Positions 54,122-63,159 of a stretch of DNA of 64,000 nt are shown one piece after another; the stretch's first letter is position 1, and every line of letters begins with the position of its first letter. The translations under genes and the position numbers were made by a program. Below the pieces are notes generated by a model, which saw only the letters and a list, made by a program, of their open reading frames with translations, did not search any database and had not been told where the DNA came from. The stretch comes from Sulfurimonas sp. HSL3-7 (GTDB lineage: Bacteria > Campylobacterota > Campylobacteria > Campylobacterales > Sulfurimonadaceae): positions 1,550,001 through 1,614,000 of the forward strand of contig NZ_CP147919.1 of the NCBI RefSeq assembly GCF_039645985.1, in the 5' to 3' direction.

Positions 54122-54490
54122 TTATACCAGTTTAAAGGCTAAAAGAAGGGTGCATATCCACACGGCGCCGGTCGTAACCAAAGAGACAAAGACCAGTGCC
54201 GCCCCGGCATCTTTGGCCTGTTTCGCCAGGAGATGATACTCCTTGGTCACCAGATCGACGACACGTTCGACCGCACTGTTGGCAAGTTCCGCCATAATAG
54301 GAAGGAAAAGCGAAATATTCAGAATAAACTTATAGACGATATCGATCGGCAAGAGCCATGCGGCCACACTCGCCACGAGAAAAAGCAGCAGCTGAAGCTT
54401 GAATGAGCTCTCATGCTTCGTAACGTCGACAAGACCGGCCAGTGCATAGGTAGTGTTTTTAAACAGCGTGTATTTGGGTTTATTGTGCAT
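54122..54490 (-). CDS. dgkA: Diacylglycerol kinase
   Basis: 122 residues from the ATG at 54490, which follows AAGGATGATTACT; the frame is open 25 codons further but those overlap the upstream gene. Three membrane helices and the family block MAELANSAVERVVDLV (usually ELLNSAIE). Recycles diacylglycerol to phosphatidic acid at the inner membrane. It overlaps the end of the LplT-PlsC gene by 11 bases, so the two are translationally coupled. Confidence 0.9.
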   Translation of the reverse strand: MHNKPKYTLFKNTTYALAGLVDVTKHESSFKLQLLLFLVASVAAWLLPIDIVYKFILNISLFLPIMAELANSAVERVVDLVTKEYHLLAKQAKDAGAALVFVSLVTTGAVWICTLLLAFKLV

Positions 54491-56315
54491 AGTAATCATC
54501 CTTGAGTTTTTGTACGGCCGTTTTGACCTCGTCTGCCGACGAATGCATAGGCATCGGTTCGCCATACAGTACCGTCACTTTGCGGCGCAAGGAGCGGGAC
54601 CGTCTTTCGACATATTTTTTGGGTGAACGCGAATATCGGCTGCCCCACATGCCGCCGATATAAAACGGGACGATCACACCATGGGCATCCCTCGCGACCA
54701 GTTCAAAACCGCGTAGAAACGGTTGGAGCTCTTCGCCGCGGTTGATAGAACCCTCCGGAAACAGCGTCACCAGTTCGCTGTGATCGAGGTGCTCTTTGGC
54801 CTGTCTGAAAGCATCTTTGGACGCTCTTGCCGAGACAGGAATGGCACTGCCCCATTTGAAAAAATGGTGCAGCAGCGGCCAATTATAGATATCGCGGTCC
54901 ATCATAAAGACCGTACGGCGTTCTACTGCCAACTGGACGATGACCCAGTCTATCCAGCTCACATGGTTGCCCAGCAGCAGTACCGCACGGCTCGGCGGAA
55001 CGTTCTCGCTCCCCTCATAGACAAATTTATAGCGCAGCGAAAGCACCAGTTCGACGATGAACCAGGTCAGTATGAGATCGTGTTTTTTGATCATATACAC
55101 TGCCATCGCGGATGTCAGCGCGGCGATGGCATAAAAAAGCCCCTCCGCATTCAACCCTTTGTAGGCGAAGAGTGTCGTAAGCCCCAGGAAGAAGACCATG
55201 AAGATGTTCTGGATAAAATTGTTTCCCGCCAGTATCGTTCCCAGGTGAACACCGGGGGCATGTTTCTGGATAAAGGCGTTAAGCGGCACAATGAACATCC
55301 CCGAAGAGAGACCGAAAAGAAAAAAGAGAGCGGCAATCAGCTCGATCTGCAACAGGGTCGGAATAAGAAAGAGACTGAGTGCCATACCGGCAGCACTGAA
55401 CGGCACCAGCCCCATATGGATATAGAACTTCGAAAAACGCGCCGCTATGACCGAACCGATGATGATGCCGATTGCGGTAAGTCCCAAAATACCCTGCACA
55501 TAGATCGTATTGGTAATGCCAAGCTGCTCTTTGGCATACGCCCCGAAGATCGCCAGCGCCACCTGCGAAACGCCCCAGAAAATCGAAAGCGCGATGATGG
55601 CATCGAGTATCGGGCGTTTACGGGTGATGGTCTTCATATTTTTACGCAGATAATAGCCCGAAAAGTATTTTCCTGCATGAAACCTGCGTTCGGAGGGCAC
55701 GCGCTGTCTGTTTGGCAGTCGCAACATCAACAGCAGCTCGACGACCGAACCGGCGACCAGCATCCACCCGAGCGGTGCTATCTCGCGTACGATGTCGTCC
55801 GCCGTTTCAAAGGTGCCGAGCATACTCTCAAAAAACAGGGTATAGACGACGATCCCCGAAAGAATCGCGACCGTCGTTGCCGCCTGTACCGCCGCATTAC
55901 CCGCCGAAATGAACCTGTTACCCACCAGCTCTTTGATATAGCCGTACTTTGCCGGCGAATAAAATGCACTCTGCATCGCCAGCAGAAAAGTAAAGCCGAA
56001 GGCCACTTCAAACCATCCCATATAGTAGGAGAAGGTGATCGCAAGTGTCAGAACAACAGCGACCGCCGCCGCATAGGCCATGACACGGTTCTTGGGAAAT
56101 TTGTCGGAAATAAACCCTGCCGGGGTAAAGACCATGATGAACGGCAGCAGGATCAGGGCGTTGACGATCGCCGTGAGGATGATCTGCTCCTGGTTGTCGT
56201 AGATCTTGAAGACCGTGTTCTGGATGATGATTTTGTGGCCGAGATCGGTAAAGGCATTTAAAAAAAGGGCGATGATATAGGCGTAGGTACCCCTGATTTT
56301 GAACATCTCTTTCAT
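54480..56315 (-). CDS. Fused LplT-like lysophospholipid transporter and PlsC-type acyltransferase
   Basis: 611 residues from the ATG at 56315, overlapping the preceding stop (ATGA). The N-terminal two-thirds (to about 410) is a 12-helix MFS transporter like LplT (FLNAFTDLGHKIIIQNTVF, FYSPAKYGYIKELV). The C-terminal 190 residues are a glycerolipid acyltransferase with LGNHVSWIDWVIVQ (HxxxxD) and LFPEGSINRGEEL. In E. coli LplT partners with Aas, which also has an acyl-ACP synthetase domain; that domain is absent here. It probably imports and re-acylates lysophospholipids. Next to dgkA. Confidence 0.87.
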   Translation of the reverse strand: MKEMFKIRGTYAYIIALFLNAFTDLGHKIIIQNTVFKIYDNQEQIILTAIVNALILLPFIMVFTPAGFISDKFPKNRVMAYAAAVAVVLTLAITFSYYMGWFEVAFGFTFLLAMQSAFYSPAKYGYIKELVGNRFISAGNAAVQAATTVAILSGIVVYTLFFESMLGTFETADDIVREIAPLGWMLVAGSVVELLLMLRLPNRQRVPSERRFHAGKYFSGYYLRKNMKTITRKRPILDAIIALSIFWGVSQVALAIFGAYAKEQLGITNTIYVQGILGLTAIGIIIGSVIAARFSKFYIHMGLVPFSAAGMALSLFLIPTLLQIELIAALFFLFGLSSGMFIVPLNAFIQKHAPGVHLGTILAGNNFIQNIFMVFFLGLTTLFAYKGLNAEGLFYAIAALTSAMAVYMIKKHDLILTWFIVELVLSLRYKFVYEGSENVPPSRAVLLLGNHVSWIDWVIVQLAVERRTVFMMDRDIYNWPLLHHFFKWGSAIPVSARASKDAFRQAKEHLDHSELVTLFPEGSINRGEELQPFLRGFELVARDAHGVIVPFYIGGMWGSRYSRSPKKYVERRSRSLRRKVTVLYGEPMPMHSSADEVKTAVQKLKDDYYAQ

Positions 56316-57043
56316 GAAGCCAGCGCCGTGCTCCAACCGGCATAAAGGCCGTGCTCTTTGGATGCCGCCTCGATAAGCATTCTGGCAAGCTTTTCCAAAA
56401 GCGCCTCATCGATGAGATGTTCTTTGGTCAGCGTCAGCACATGGGCATATTCTTCGCTGCTGTCATAGCTTATCTCTTTGACGGCAAAGCCCTCAAGGGC
56501 CAGCTTTTCACCGGCCCGTTTTGCATTTGCCTCGGTTTGGAACTGCAGGTAATGCTCGACTTCACGGCTCTTGGTAAGATCGTCACCGGCCTCTTTGAGC
56601 TCGGCGATTATATCGCGGCTCTGTATCTGCTGTAGCATCAAGGCGTCGGGATAGAGCATGTAGCGGTAGTGTTCCCACTTGGCGTCTCTGGAAGAGCCTG
56701 AATCAAAGACATACCGCGCAGAAGCGTGTTCGGTCACAATGGTTTGAAACCTTTTGGCCGTCGGCGCATAGAAGTAGAGTTCCATCCACCCTTCCGCATA
56801 CCTTTGCCCGACATAGACGGCGTCGAGCTCCTTGGTCAACGCCTCTTCGAGAGACATTGCAGCCTCCTGAAGCCCGCTCAGTTCCGAAGCGGTCGGAAAC
56901 CCCTTCTCATCGACCTCGTTCATCTTGAAAAAAGCCCACAGCAGCCAGGGACGTTCCTCCTGAGGCGCCGTCTCAATATAGTCCATCTCGACTTCCGTCA
57001 TAACGGAAGACGCTTCATCGTTTGCAATATAGTATTCGATCAT
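56312..57043 (-). CDS. DUF695 plus RraB-like domain protein
   Basis: 243 residues. N-terminal DUF695 domain (about 1-130: MTEVEMDYIETAP, WLLWAFFKMNEV, YFYAP) and a C-terminal RraB-like domain (about 140-220: ELKEAGDDLTKSREVEHYLQ, ALEGFAVKEISYDS). RraB proteins inhibit RNase E in gamma-proteobacteria; a similar RNA-related role is unproven here. First gene of a three-gene set with LplT-PlsC and dgkA, overlapping the former by 4 bases. Confidence 0.7.
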   Translation of the reverse strand: MIEYYIANDEASSVMTEVEMDYIETAPQEERPWLLWAFFKMNEVDEKGFPTASELSGLQEAAMSLEEALTKELDAVYVGQRYAEGWMELYFYAPTAKRFQTIVTEHASARYVFDSGSSRDAKWEHYRYMLYPDALMLQQIQSRDIIAELKEAGDDLTKSREVEHYLQFQTEANAKRAGEKLALEGFAVKEISYDSSEEYAHVLTLTKEHLIDEALLEKLARMLIEAASKEHGLYAGWSTALAS

Positions 57044-57133
57044 AATATTTTTCTTTGTTTATAGGTGCGGTATTTTATCTTTTTGAGAGTATATTCCCGC
57101 TAAATAATGGGACAAAGCGGCTATAATAGTGTC

Positions 57134-57535
57134 ATGGAAACGATCTATCTGCTTATTATCTTTTATATTGCGCTGGAACTCTTTGAGGTGCAGTGGCAAA
57201 AAGGTGCGAACCTGCTTGCCATGTTAAGCAGGATGTACCGCTACTACAGCAAAAACATCATCCTCTTTCTGTTGATGCACCCGACCTTCTATTTTGGCAT
57301 CGGCCTGGTGATGCTCACCGACTTTGCGTTCAGTGCCATTGCCCTGCTCTTTATCAAGACGGTCGACATCGCCACCAAGATACTTTTGATCCAGCAGGTC
57401 TTTGAAAAGAGAGAACTTACCGCGGAGATGTCGGCCATGCTGATCACACCGTTGCACCCTCTAATGCCCTATTTATCGGTGCTGGTCTATACCCCACTGG
57501 TCTATTTCGCACTCTCTCCGATTCAGCTATTTTGA
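57134..57535 (+). CDS. Small membrane protein, probably leaderless
   Basis: 133 residues from the ATG at 57134. Three or four hydrophobic segments (METIYLLIIFYIALELFEV; IILFLLMHPTFYFGIGLVML; and the C-terminus). No family recognised. TATAAT (57122-57127) ends 6 bases before the ATG with no ribosome site. Confidence 0.6.
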   Translation: METIYLLIIFYIALELFEVQWQKGANLLAMLSRMYRYYSKNIILFLLMHPTFYFGIGLVMLTDFAFSAIALLFIKTVDIATKILLIQQVFEKRELTAEMSAMLITPLHPLMPYLSVLVYTPLVYFALSPIQLF

Positions 57536-57597
57536 TTTGTAGCTTAATTAAATATAATAACCTTCATAACTCCATTGTATGTAATTGGAGGTTTTGC

Positions 57598-57603
57598 TAT
57601 AAT
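57598..57603 (+). promoter_or_regulatory. -10 box of the DUF2892 gene
   Basis: TATAAT in GCTATAATTCC, 32 bases before the ATG at 57636. Confidence 0.45.
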
Positions 57604-57635
57604 TCCGGAACTTTACATCCTTATGGAGCATCCAA

Positions 57636-57815
57636 ATGAATATTATGAAAATAAGAGCAGTCTGCCGTCCTATCCGTATCGTCGTCGGTCTGGCATTGAT
57701 CACGACAGCCGTCGTAACAGGAAACCCGTGGTTCTATCTTGGTATCGCCCCTTTGATCGCGGGAATGGTCAACTTCTGTCCGCTTTGCATCATCACTAAA
57801 AAGTGTGACATCTAA
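57636..57815 (+). CDS. DUF2892-type small membrane protein
   Basis: 59 residues. Reads MNIMKIRAVCRPIRIVVGLA, then LITTAVVTGNPWFYLGIAP, LIAGMVNFCPLCIITKKCDI. Pattern of the DUF2892/YgaP-tail family: two helices, a Gly turn, and a CPLC cysteine pair. A rhodanese partner is not adjacent. Ribosome site TGGAGC. Its own promoter and terminator frame it, so it is an independent gene. Confidence 0.65.
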   Translation: MNIMKIRAVCRPIRIVVGLALITTAVVTGNPWFYLGIAPLIAGMVNFCPLCIITKKCDI

Positions 57816-57837
57816 ACAGCTTCCAGCACTTCTTACC

Positions 57838-57883
57838 GATGATCTGCCCTTTGCAGGTCATCATACCCCCCCCCTTTTTTTTT
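57838..57883 (+). terminator. Terminator of the DUF2892 gene with C9T9 tail
   Basis: 10-bp stem GATGATCTGC/GCAGGTCATC (57838-57847 with 57853-57862, one G-T pair) followed by nine C (57866-57874) and nine T (57875-57883). Confidence 0.7.
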
Positions 57884-58068
57884 CCTGTTCAATGACAGTT
57901 CAAAAACCTTCTGGTCAATTTTCTATCTTAAATACTTTTTTCAAAGAGTCATGCAAAGAAAGAAAGAATGTATTATGCATAACTCCAAGTAAACGGCACC
58001 TGATCAATTATGAAAGTAATTATCAATATTGTAACATAAGGTAACATCAACCGGACGTTTTTTATTTA

Positions 58069-58087
58069 AATAATGATAATAAGTTTC
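58069..58087 (+). promoter_or_regulatory. Fur-box-like site upstream of the porin operon
   Basis: AATAATGATAATAAGTTTC resembles the 19-bp Fur consensus (GATAATGATAATCATTATC), matching best in the left half. It lies 90 bases before the porin start in an AT-rich, otherwise empty stretch (57884-58177). Iron repression of the downstream operon is inferred. Confidence 0.4.
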
Positions 58088-58177
58088 AAAACTATTGACA
58101 GCCTGTTTCCAATTTGCTACCATACCGCCATATAAATGATTGTGAAAACGATTATTAGAATAATTAAGGATCTGAAA

Positions 58178-59542
58178 ATGAATAAAAAAATTGTATTGGC
58201 ACTTAGCGCGGCTGCTCTGTGTTCGACCATTGTTCAGGCGGACGACGCCTCTGATATTGCCGAATTGAAAAAACTGGTCGCTGAACTCCAAGCCAACCAG
58301 GAAGCCCTCGTCGATGAGACATCCAATGCCCAGGTCGGTTTTACGACGGTCGACACAAGTTTCTCGCATAACGGCATGGGGGCTGCGGCATCCAAGGTCT
58401 ACAAATCCTCATCACCACTCTCCATCGGCGGATACGGCGACATGTATTTCGAAAGCAGCGACAAAAAAGGCGCCGACAACATCGCCGACGTTTACCACTT
58501 CGTCCCGTACATCGGCTACAAGTTTACCGACAGCATCATCCTCAACACCGAGCTCGAGTTCGAACACGGCGGGGCCAATCCCGAGATGGATGAGCCCGAG
58601 GGGTATGCGATCGTCGAGTTCATGTACCTTGACTTTTTGATGCAGCAGGCCTTCAATGTACAGCTGGGTCACCTCCTTGTACCGATGGGACTCATTAACA
58701 TGCGCCACGAACCGACACTCTACAACACGGTCCAAAAACCGAAGACAGAGAAGTACATCATCCCGTCAACATGGCACTCGACCGGTGCACTGGCCTACGG
58801 TACGCTGGGCGAGAGCGGCATCAGCTATAACGCCGGCGTCATCCAGGCCATCAACCTCGATAACGAATTTGCAGGGACCGCCTACCAGATCTACGAAGCG
58901 CCTGCCGGCTCTACGGGTAAGACAGCCTATAACAAAGCCGCCCTTGTCGGCCGCCTGGACTACCGGGGCATCAACGGCCTTCTGTTGGGCGCTTCGGTCT
59001 ACTACGGCGACGCAACGCAGGGGAGCATCTCCGGTGCCGATGCCCTGATCTACGACCTTCATGCTACCTATGAGATTGCCGGTTTCAAAGCGAAGGCGCT
59101 CTACAGTGCCGCCCATATCGAAAACGCCGACAAGATCGCCGCAGGACAGAGCAACCCGCTCAGTGCGAACTACGACCCGCTCAACCAGAACGGCCTCTCC
59201 ATGCAGGATGCCAACGGCTACTACATCAACCTAGAGTATGATGTGCTGGCACAGGCAGGGACAAGCTACAGACTCCCTCTCTTCGTCCAGTACGACGCCA
59301 TCGACCCGACACAGAACGTGGTCGATAAAAACGGCGATGCCGTCGCCGGCTATGACTACATCGACGACACTACAGGCCTGGTGAAGACAGCAAGTACCAA
59401 CACCAAAGAGGCGACCACGACCGTCGGTCTCAACTTCTTCCCGCATGAGCAGGTGGTGCTGAAGATGGATTACGCGATGACAGACATCGATGCCGGCAAA
59501 GATTACAACACCTTCAGCATGGGGCTTGGATTTATCTTCTAA
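58178..59542 (+). CDS. Outer-membrane porin-like protein
   Basis: 454 residues from the ATG at 58178 after TAAGGATCTG. Signal peptide MNKKIVLALSAAALCSTIVQA, a coiled segment (ASDIAELKKLVAELQANQ), then a barrel with repeated aromatic strands (SIGGYGDMYFES; FVPYIGYKFTDSIILNTELE) and a terminal Phe (MGLGFIF). Typical of the phosphate-selective/Campylobacterota porin type. First of a five-gene operon with a periplasmic peroxidase and FMN protein. Substrate unknown; iron complexes are possible given the Fur-like box. Confidence 0.82.
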   Translation: MNKKIVLALSAAALCSTIVQADDASDIAELKKLVAELQANQEALVDETSNAQVGFTTVDTSFSHNGMGAAASKVYKSSSPLSIGGYGDMYFESSDKKGADNIADVYHFVPYIGYKFTDSIILNTELEFEHGGANPEMDEPEGYAIVEFMYLDFLMQQAFNVQLGHLLVPMGLINMRHEPTLYNTVQKPKTEKYIIPSTWHSTGALAYGTLGESGISYNAGVIQAINLDNEFAGTAYQIYEAPAGSTGKTAYNKAALVGRLDYRGINGLLLGASVYYGDATQGSISGADALIYDLHATYEIAGFKAKALYSAAHIENADKIAAGQSNPLSANYDPLNQNGLSMQDANGYYINLEYDVLAQAGTSYRLPLFVQYDAIDPTQNVVDKNGDAVAGYDYIDDTTGLVKTASTNTKEATTTVGLNFFPHEQVVLKMDYAMTDIDAGKDYNTFSMGLGFIF

Positions 59543-59589
59543 TGCGCTTTTTGAGACAGACAACAGATACGGAAAACAGGAGCAAAACG

Positions 59590-60753
59590 ATGAATCCACG
59601 TCATAGCATATCGGGACTCTTGGCCCTCACGGCGGTCCTTTTCGGCCTCTCGGGCTGTGAAACGCCGGCCGATCCCGAGGTTGACAACGCTACACAAAAC
59701 CAGAAGAAGGTCGCTCTGGGCGAGGCACTTTTTCATGACACGAATCTCTCGCTTAACAGAACGATGGCCTGCGCCACCTGCCACCAGACAGGCAGTGCGA
59801 TGATCGACACACGCGAATCTGCCGCAGTAGGCGCTTCGCTTGGCGATGACGACTTCTCCCGCAGCGACAGGAATGCACCGACGGCGGCCTACGCCGCTTT
59901 TACGCCGAGCTTCCACTTCGACAGCGGCGAGGGGCTCTACATCGGCGGACAGTTCCATGACGGGCGCGCGAAAGATCTCAAGGCGCAAGCGAAGGGACCT
60001 TTTTTGAACCCGGTCGAGATGATGATGCCGGACGAGAGTTCCGTGATCGAGCGCGTCAAAGAGAACAGCGAAAGAGTCGAACAGTTCAAGACGATCTACG
60101 GCGAAAACATCTTCGATGACGACCTGAAAGCCTATGATGCGCTTGCCGACAGCATTGCCATCTTCGAGATGAGCGACGTTTTCGCGCCGTTCGACTCCAA
60201 ATATGACCGTTTTCTCTCAGGAGAGGAGAGCCTGACCCCTCTCGAGGCGGAGGGGCTCAGACTCTTTGAGGGCAAGGCGATGTGTTCGGCCTGCCACCCG
60301 GCAACGACAGCGGACGGCAGCCGTCCGCTCTTTACCGACCACACCTACGATAATCTGGGCGTACCGGTCAACCACCAGCTGCGCGCGGTCAACGGCCTGG
60401 GCGAAGGGGTCATCGACAACGGTCTGGGCGGACGCGAAGAGATCAACGACCCTGCCCTCAACGGTGCCTTCAAAGTGGCGACGCTGCGAAACATCGCCGT
60501 CACCGGGCCTTACATGCACAACGGTCTTTTCAAAGACCTCAAGACCGTCGTCCACTTCTACAACACCCGCGACGTTGAGGGTGCCATCAACCCCGAGACC
60601 GGGGAGGCTTGGGAAGAAGGGGAAGTCGACGCGACCAAGAACGTCAACGAACTCGGTGACCTCGGCTTGACTGACGAAGAGGAAGATGCCCTCGTCGCTT
60701 TTATGAAGACGTTGACCGACAAGCAGTACGAACACCTCATACCTGCTGACTAG
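59590..60753 (+). CDS. Di-heme cytochrome c peroxidase family lipoprotein
   Basis: 387 residues from the ATG at 59590 (CAGGAG 7 bases upstream). Lipobox GLSGC, so membrane-anchored in the periplasm. Two heme c motifs, CATCH and CSACH, about 180 residues apart as in BCCP/MauG, with the conserved FKVATLRNIAVTGPYMHNG block. It reduces peroxides or, if MauG-like, oxidises a partner. Heme attachment needs CcsBA (24357). Confidence 0.88.
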   Translation: MNPRHSISGLLALTAVLFGLSGCETPADPEVDNATQNQKKVALGEALFHDTNLSLNRTMACATCHQTGSAMIDTRESAAVGASLGDDDFSRSDRNAPTAAYAAFTPSFHFDSGEGLYIGGQFHDGRAKDLKAQAKGPFLNPVEMMMPDESSVIERVKENSERVEQFKTIYGENIFDDDLKAYDALADSIAIFEMSDVFAPFDSKYDRFLSGEESLTPLEAEGLRLFEGKAMCSACHPATTADGSRPLFTDHTYDNLGVPVNHQLRAVNGLGEGVIDNGLGGREEINDPALNGAFKVATLRNIAVTGPYMHNGLFKDLKTVVHFYNTRDVEGAINPETGEAWEEGEVDATKNVNELGDLGLTDEEEDALVAFMKTLTDKQYEHLIPAD

Positions 60754-60840
60754 GGAGCGGGCAAAACCCTTCTCCTCCCAGAGAGCCGGATGCGCTCTCT
60801 GGAAATGTTATACTTCCAAGAAAAAAGAGAGACGACATCC

Positions 60841-61362
60841 ATGCGCTATATTCTGTTCCCCCTGCTTCTTATCGCTTCACTGCAGGCCAAACTCCTTGTC
60901 TCGCCTTTTGACGCCCTTCACGCCGTCTACGGCAAAGAGGTCAAGATCGAGAAGAAAAATGTCCTTTTGACAGTCGAGAAAGCAGAACGTATCTACAAAC
61001 AGGCCCAGATGAAGAAGGGTTCCAAGATCTTTCGTACCTATACGGTCACCAGAGAGGGCAAGCCCCTTGCCTATGCGATCCTGATCTCGCGTGTCGTGCG
61101 AACCAAAGATGCTGCGGTCCTCTATATGATCTCGCCCGAAGGTGTTATCGACGCCGTCGAAGTGATCGCCTTTAACGAGCCGCCGGAGTACACCCCGACC
61201 AAGGCCTATGTCGACCAGTTCAAAGGCAAATCGTCCAAAGACACCCTCCGTGTCGGCAAGGATATCCCGACCGTGACCGGCGCGACCATGGGGGCACGCA
61301 ACGTCACCGACGGTGCCCGCCTTGCCCTCGCGGTCTTCGAGCTTCTCTTTAAAGAGCAGTAG
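60841..61362 (+). CDS. Exported FMN-binding domain protein
   Basis: 173 residues from the ATG at 60841. Signal peptide (MRYILFPLLLIASLQA). FMN-bind domain near the C-terminus with VTGATMGARNVTDG, matching the SGAT-xT-type site at which ApbE attaches FMN covalently to Thr. Periplasmic electron carrier. Directly followed by the next gene (no gap). Confidence 0.8.
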   Translation: MRYILFPLLLIASLQAKLLVSPFDALHAVYGKEVKIEKKNVLLTVEKAERIYKQAQMKKGSKIFRTYTVTREGKPLAYAILISRVVRTKDAAVLYMISPEGVIDAVEVIAFNEPPEYTPTKAYVDQFKGKSSKDTLRVGKDIPTVTGATMGARNVTDGARLALAVFELLFKEQ

Positions 61363-61854
61363 ATGAAATTCACCCTGGTCAAAGATGTCAAACACGACAG
61401 CCTGATGCGCCCGCTTCTGGGCGGACTGCTGCTCTTTATCTTCCTCTTTCTGACAGCCGATATTTTTCTCAAAAACGACCATATCGGCCTGACGCCGACC
61501 ACCCTTTCGCAGACACTTTTCGGCAACGAAGAGGAGTTCATCGAACCTGCCAGCGAACACTTCCTGCTTGAACTGATGCACAGCGACATTTTTTTTATGA
61601 TGATGACGCTGCTGACCCTCAGTGCCGTCTATGCCAGACTCTGTCAGAACAACACGCTGCGCCTGGTCAACATCAATGTGACGATGATCGCGGCACTGCT
61701 GGCGATTCTCTTTCTGCCTTTGGCCTACTACCTTTCGGCACACTTCATCCTGCCCTACATCGCCGCTTTTTATCTCTGGCACCTCATGGCACTGATGATG
61801 ACGCTGGCCTCCCTCTTCTACCTCTTCGTGCCCCAGAAAAGCGATCTGAACTGA
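61363..61854 (+). CDS. Four-helix membrane protein of the FMN/peroxidase operon
   Basis: 163 residues. Four hydrophobic segments (about 19-34, 70-86, 101-120 and 127-155) and several His within or near them (SEHFLLELMHSDIFFMMM; YLWHLMALMM), which could bind heme. Unknown family. The ATG directly follows the FMN-protein stop and the stop overlaps the next start. Confidence 0.65.
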   Translation: MKFTLVKDVKHDSLMRPLLGGLLLFIFLFLTADIFLKNDHIGLTPTTLSQTLFGNEEEFIEPASEHFLLELMHSDIFFMMMTLLTLSAVYARLCQNNTLRLVNINVTMIAALLAILFLPLAYYLSAHFILPYIAAFYLWHLMALMMTLASLFYLFVPQKSDLN

Positions 61855-62312
61855 TGCACCAGAGCTACCGCATCTCCATTGCTTACTTTACCCTCTTCGG
61901 CGCACTGCTGCTCTCAAGCGGTATGGTGCTTTTCTTCAGCAAGATCGGCTTCTCCTACGAGGCAGTGAAGAGCTACTACCTCGGCAGCGAAGCCCTCTTC
62001 AGCTCACCGAAAAGCAGTTACGGCCTGCTCGAAACCGCCCTTCCCCACCTCGGTTCGATGGGGCTCTTCATCATGGTCACCGGCCACTTCCTCCTCTTTT
62101 CGACCAAAGAGAAAAAGCGGCTTGCCAAAAAAACGGTCGTCCTCCTCTTCCTCGCCGCACTGCTTGACATCTTCAGCGGCTTTCTGATCGTCGGAGGGTG
62201 GATCTTTTTTGTCTGGGTCAAACTGCTGGCTTTTGGCATACTTCAGCTATTGGGGCTCTACCTGCTTTGGCTGCTTTTCAGCGCGGTCTGGCAGGGGATC
62301 ACTACGAAATAA
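61854..62312 (+). CDS. Four-helix membrane protein, last gene of the operon
   Basis: 152 residues. Four hydrophobic segments, with His in the second (LPHLGSMGLFIMVTGHFLLF). Overlaps the previous gene by one base (TGATG). With its neighbour it may form a membrane electron-transfer module feeding the FMN protein. This is inference from the operon and not from a known family. Confidence 0.65.
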   Translation: MHQSYRISIAYFTLFGALLLSSGMVLFFSKIGFSYEAVKSYYLGSEALFSSPKSSYGLLETALPHLGSMGLFIMVTGHFLLFSTKEKKRLAKKTVVLLFLAALLDIFSGFLIVGGWIFFVWVKLLAFGILQLLGLYLLWLLFSAVWQGITTK

Positions 62313-62432
62313 AACATCGCTCATCTCTTCTCTTATACGGTCTCTTGACATCCCGAACTCTTCAACAACACCTAAAAAGCCTTTGATTAAATGCTACTAT
62401 ATTCGTTAAATAACAAGAAGGGAACACATTCG

Positions 62433-62978
62433 ATGATGAAAAAGATGCAGATCGCCAAAGCATTTACGCTGATGGAATCAGGGCCTGTTGTCTTCATTAC
62501 GACAGCCGACGGAGAGAAGAGCAATATCATGACCATCTCCTGGACCATGGTCATGGACTTTACGCCGATATTTGCCATAACCACGGGTCCCTGGAACTAC
62601 TCCTATACCGCACTTCAGGAAACCGGGGAATGCGTCATTGCCATTCCCACTGTCGAAATGATCGACCAGGTCGTCGGCGTGGGAACATGTTCCGGCGCCG
62701 ACACGGACAAATTTGAAAAGTTCGGGCTGACTCCCGTAAAGGGGGAACGGGTCGGAGCTCCTTTAATCAAGGAGTGCCTGGCAAATATTGAGTGCAAGGT
62801 TGTCGATATCATCGAAAAGCACAATATTGTTGTACTCGAAGGCATCGCTGCCTACTTCGACAATTCAAAAAAAGAGAAGCGGACGCTTCATGCAGTCGGT
62901 GACGGTACTTTCATAATAGACGGTGACAAGCTGGATCGAAAGAAGATGATGCGCTCGAAACTGCCGGAGGGTGTCTGA
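62433..62978 (+). CDS. Flavin reductase-like domain protein
   Basis: 181 residues from the ATG at 62433 (AAGGG upstream). FMN-binding split-barrel fold: SGPVVFITTADGEKSNIMTI near the N-terminus, FAITTGPWNYSYTALQETGE, and VGTCSGADTDKFEKFGL. Family members bind FMN and reduce flavins or oxygen-type substrates. Not part of the preceding operon (120-bp gap). Confidence 0.82.
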   Translation: MMKKMQIAKAFTLMESGPVVFITTADGEKSNIMTISWTMVMDFTPIFAITTGPWNYSYTALQETGECVIAIPTVEMIDQVVGVGTCSGADTDKFEKFGLTPVKGERVGAPLIKECLANIECKVVDIIEKHNIVVLEGIAAYFDNSKKEKRTLHAVGDGTFIIDGDKLDRKKMMRSKLPEGV

Positions 62979-63072
62979 TGCGTCGGTAAGTTGTGTGAAT
63001 GCATACATTGTAGATCGGGTGGGAAGAACAAAAGAATCTGTAATATGTTTTGGAAAATTTTTGAAAGAAAGA

Positions 63073-63159
63073 TGGTGCGTCCGAGAGGACTTGAACCTCC
63101 ACAGCCGTTAAGCCACTAGAACCTGAATCTAGCGTGTCTACCAGTTTCACCACGAACGC
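63073..63159 (-). tRNA. tRNA-Leu (anticodon CAG)
   Basis: 87 bases including the encoded CCA. Acceptor stem GCGTTCG/CGGACGC, D-loop GGTGAAACTGGTAGACACG, anticodon stem CTAGA-TTCAGGT-TCTAG with CAG, a long variable arm as expected for Leu, and T-loop GGTTCAAGTCC. Confidence 0.93.

Noticed and set aside
54723-56261. 512-codon open frame on the plus strand
   Set aside because: Exact antisense shadow of the LplT-PlsC fusion; low-complexity composition and no recognisable domain.
62911-63153. 80-codon minus-strand frame
   Set aside because: It lies across the tRNA-Leu gene and is explained by it.
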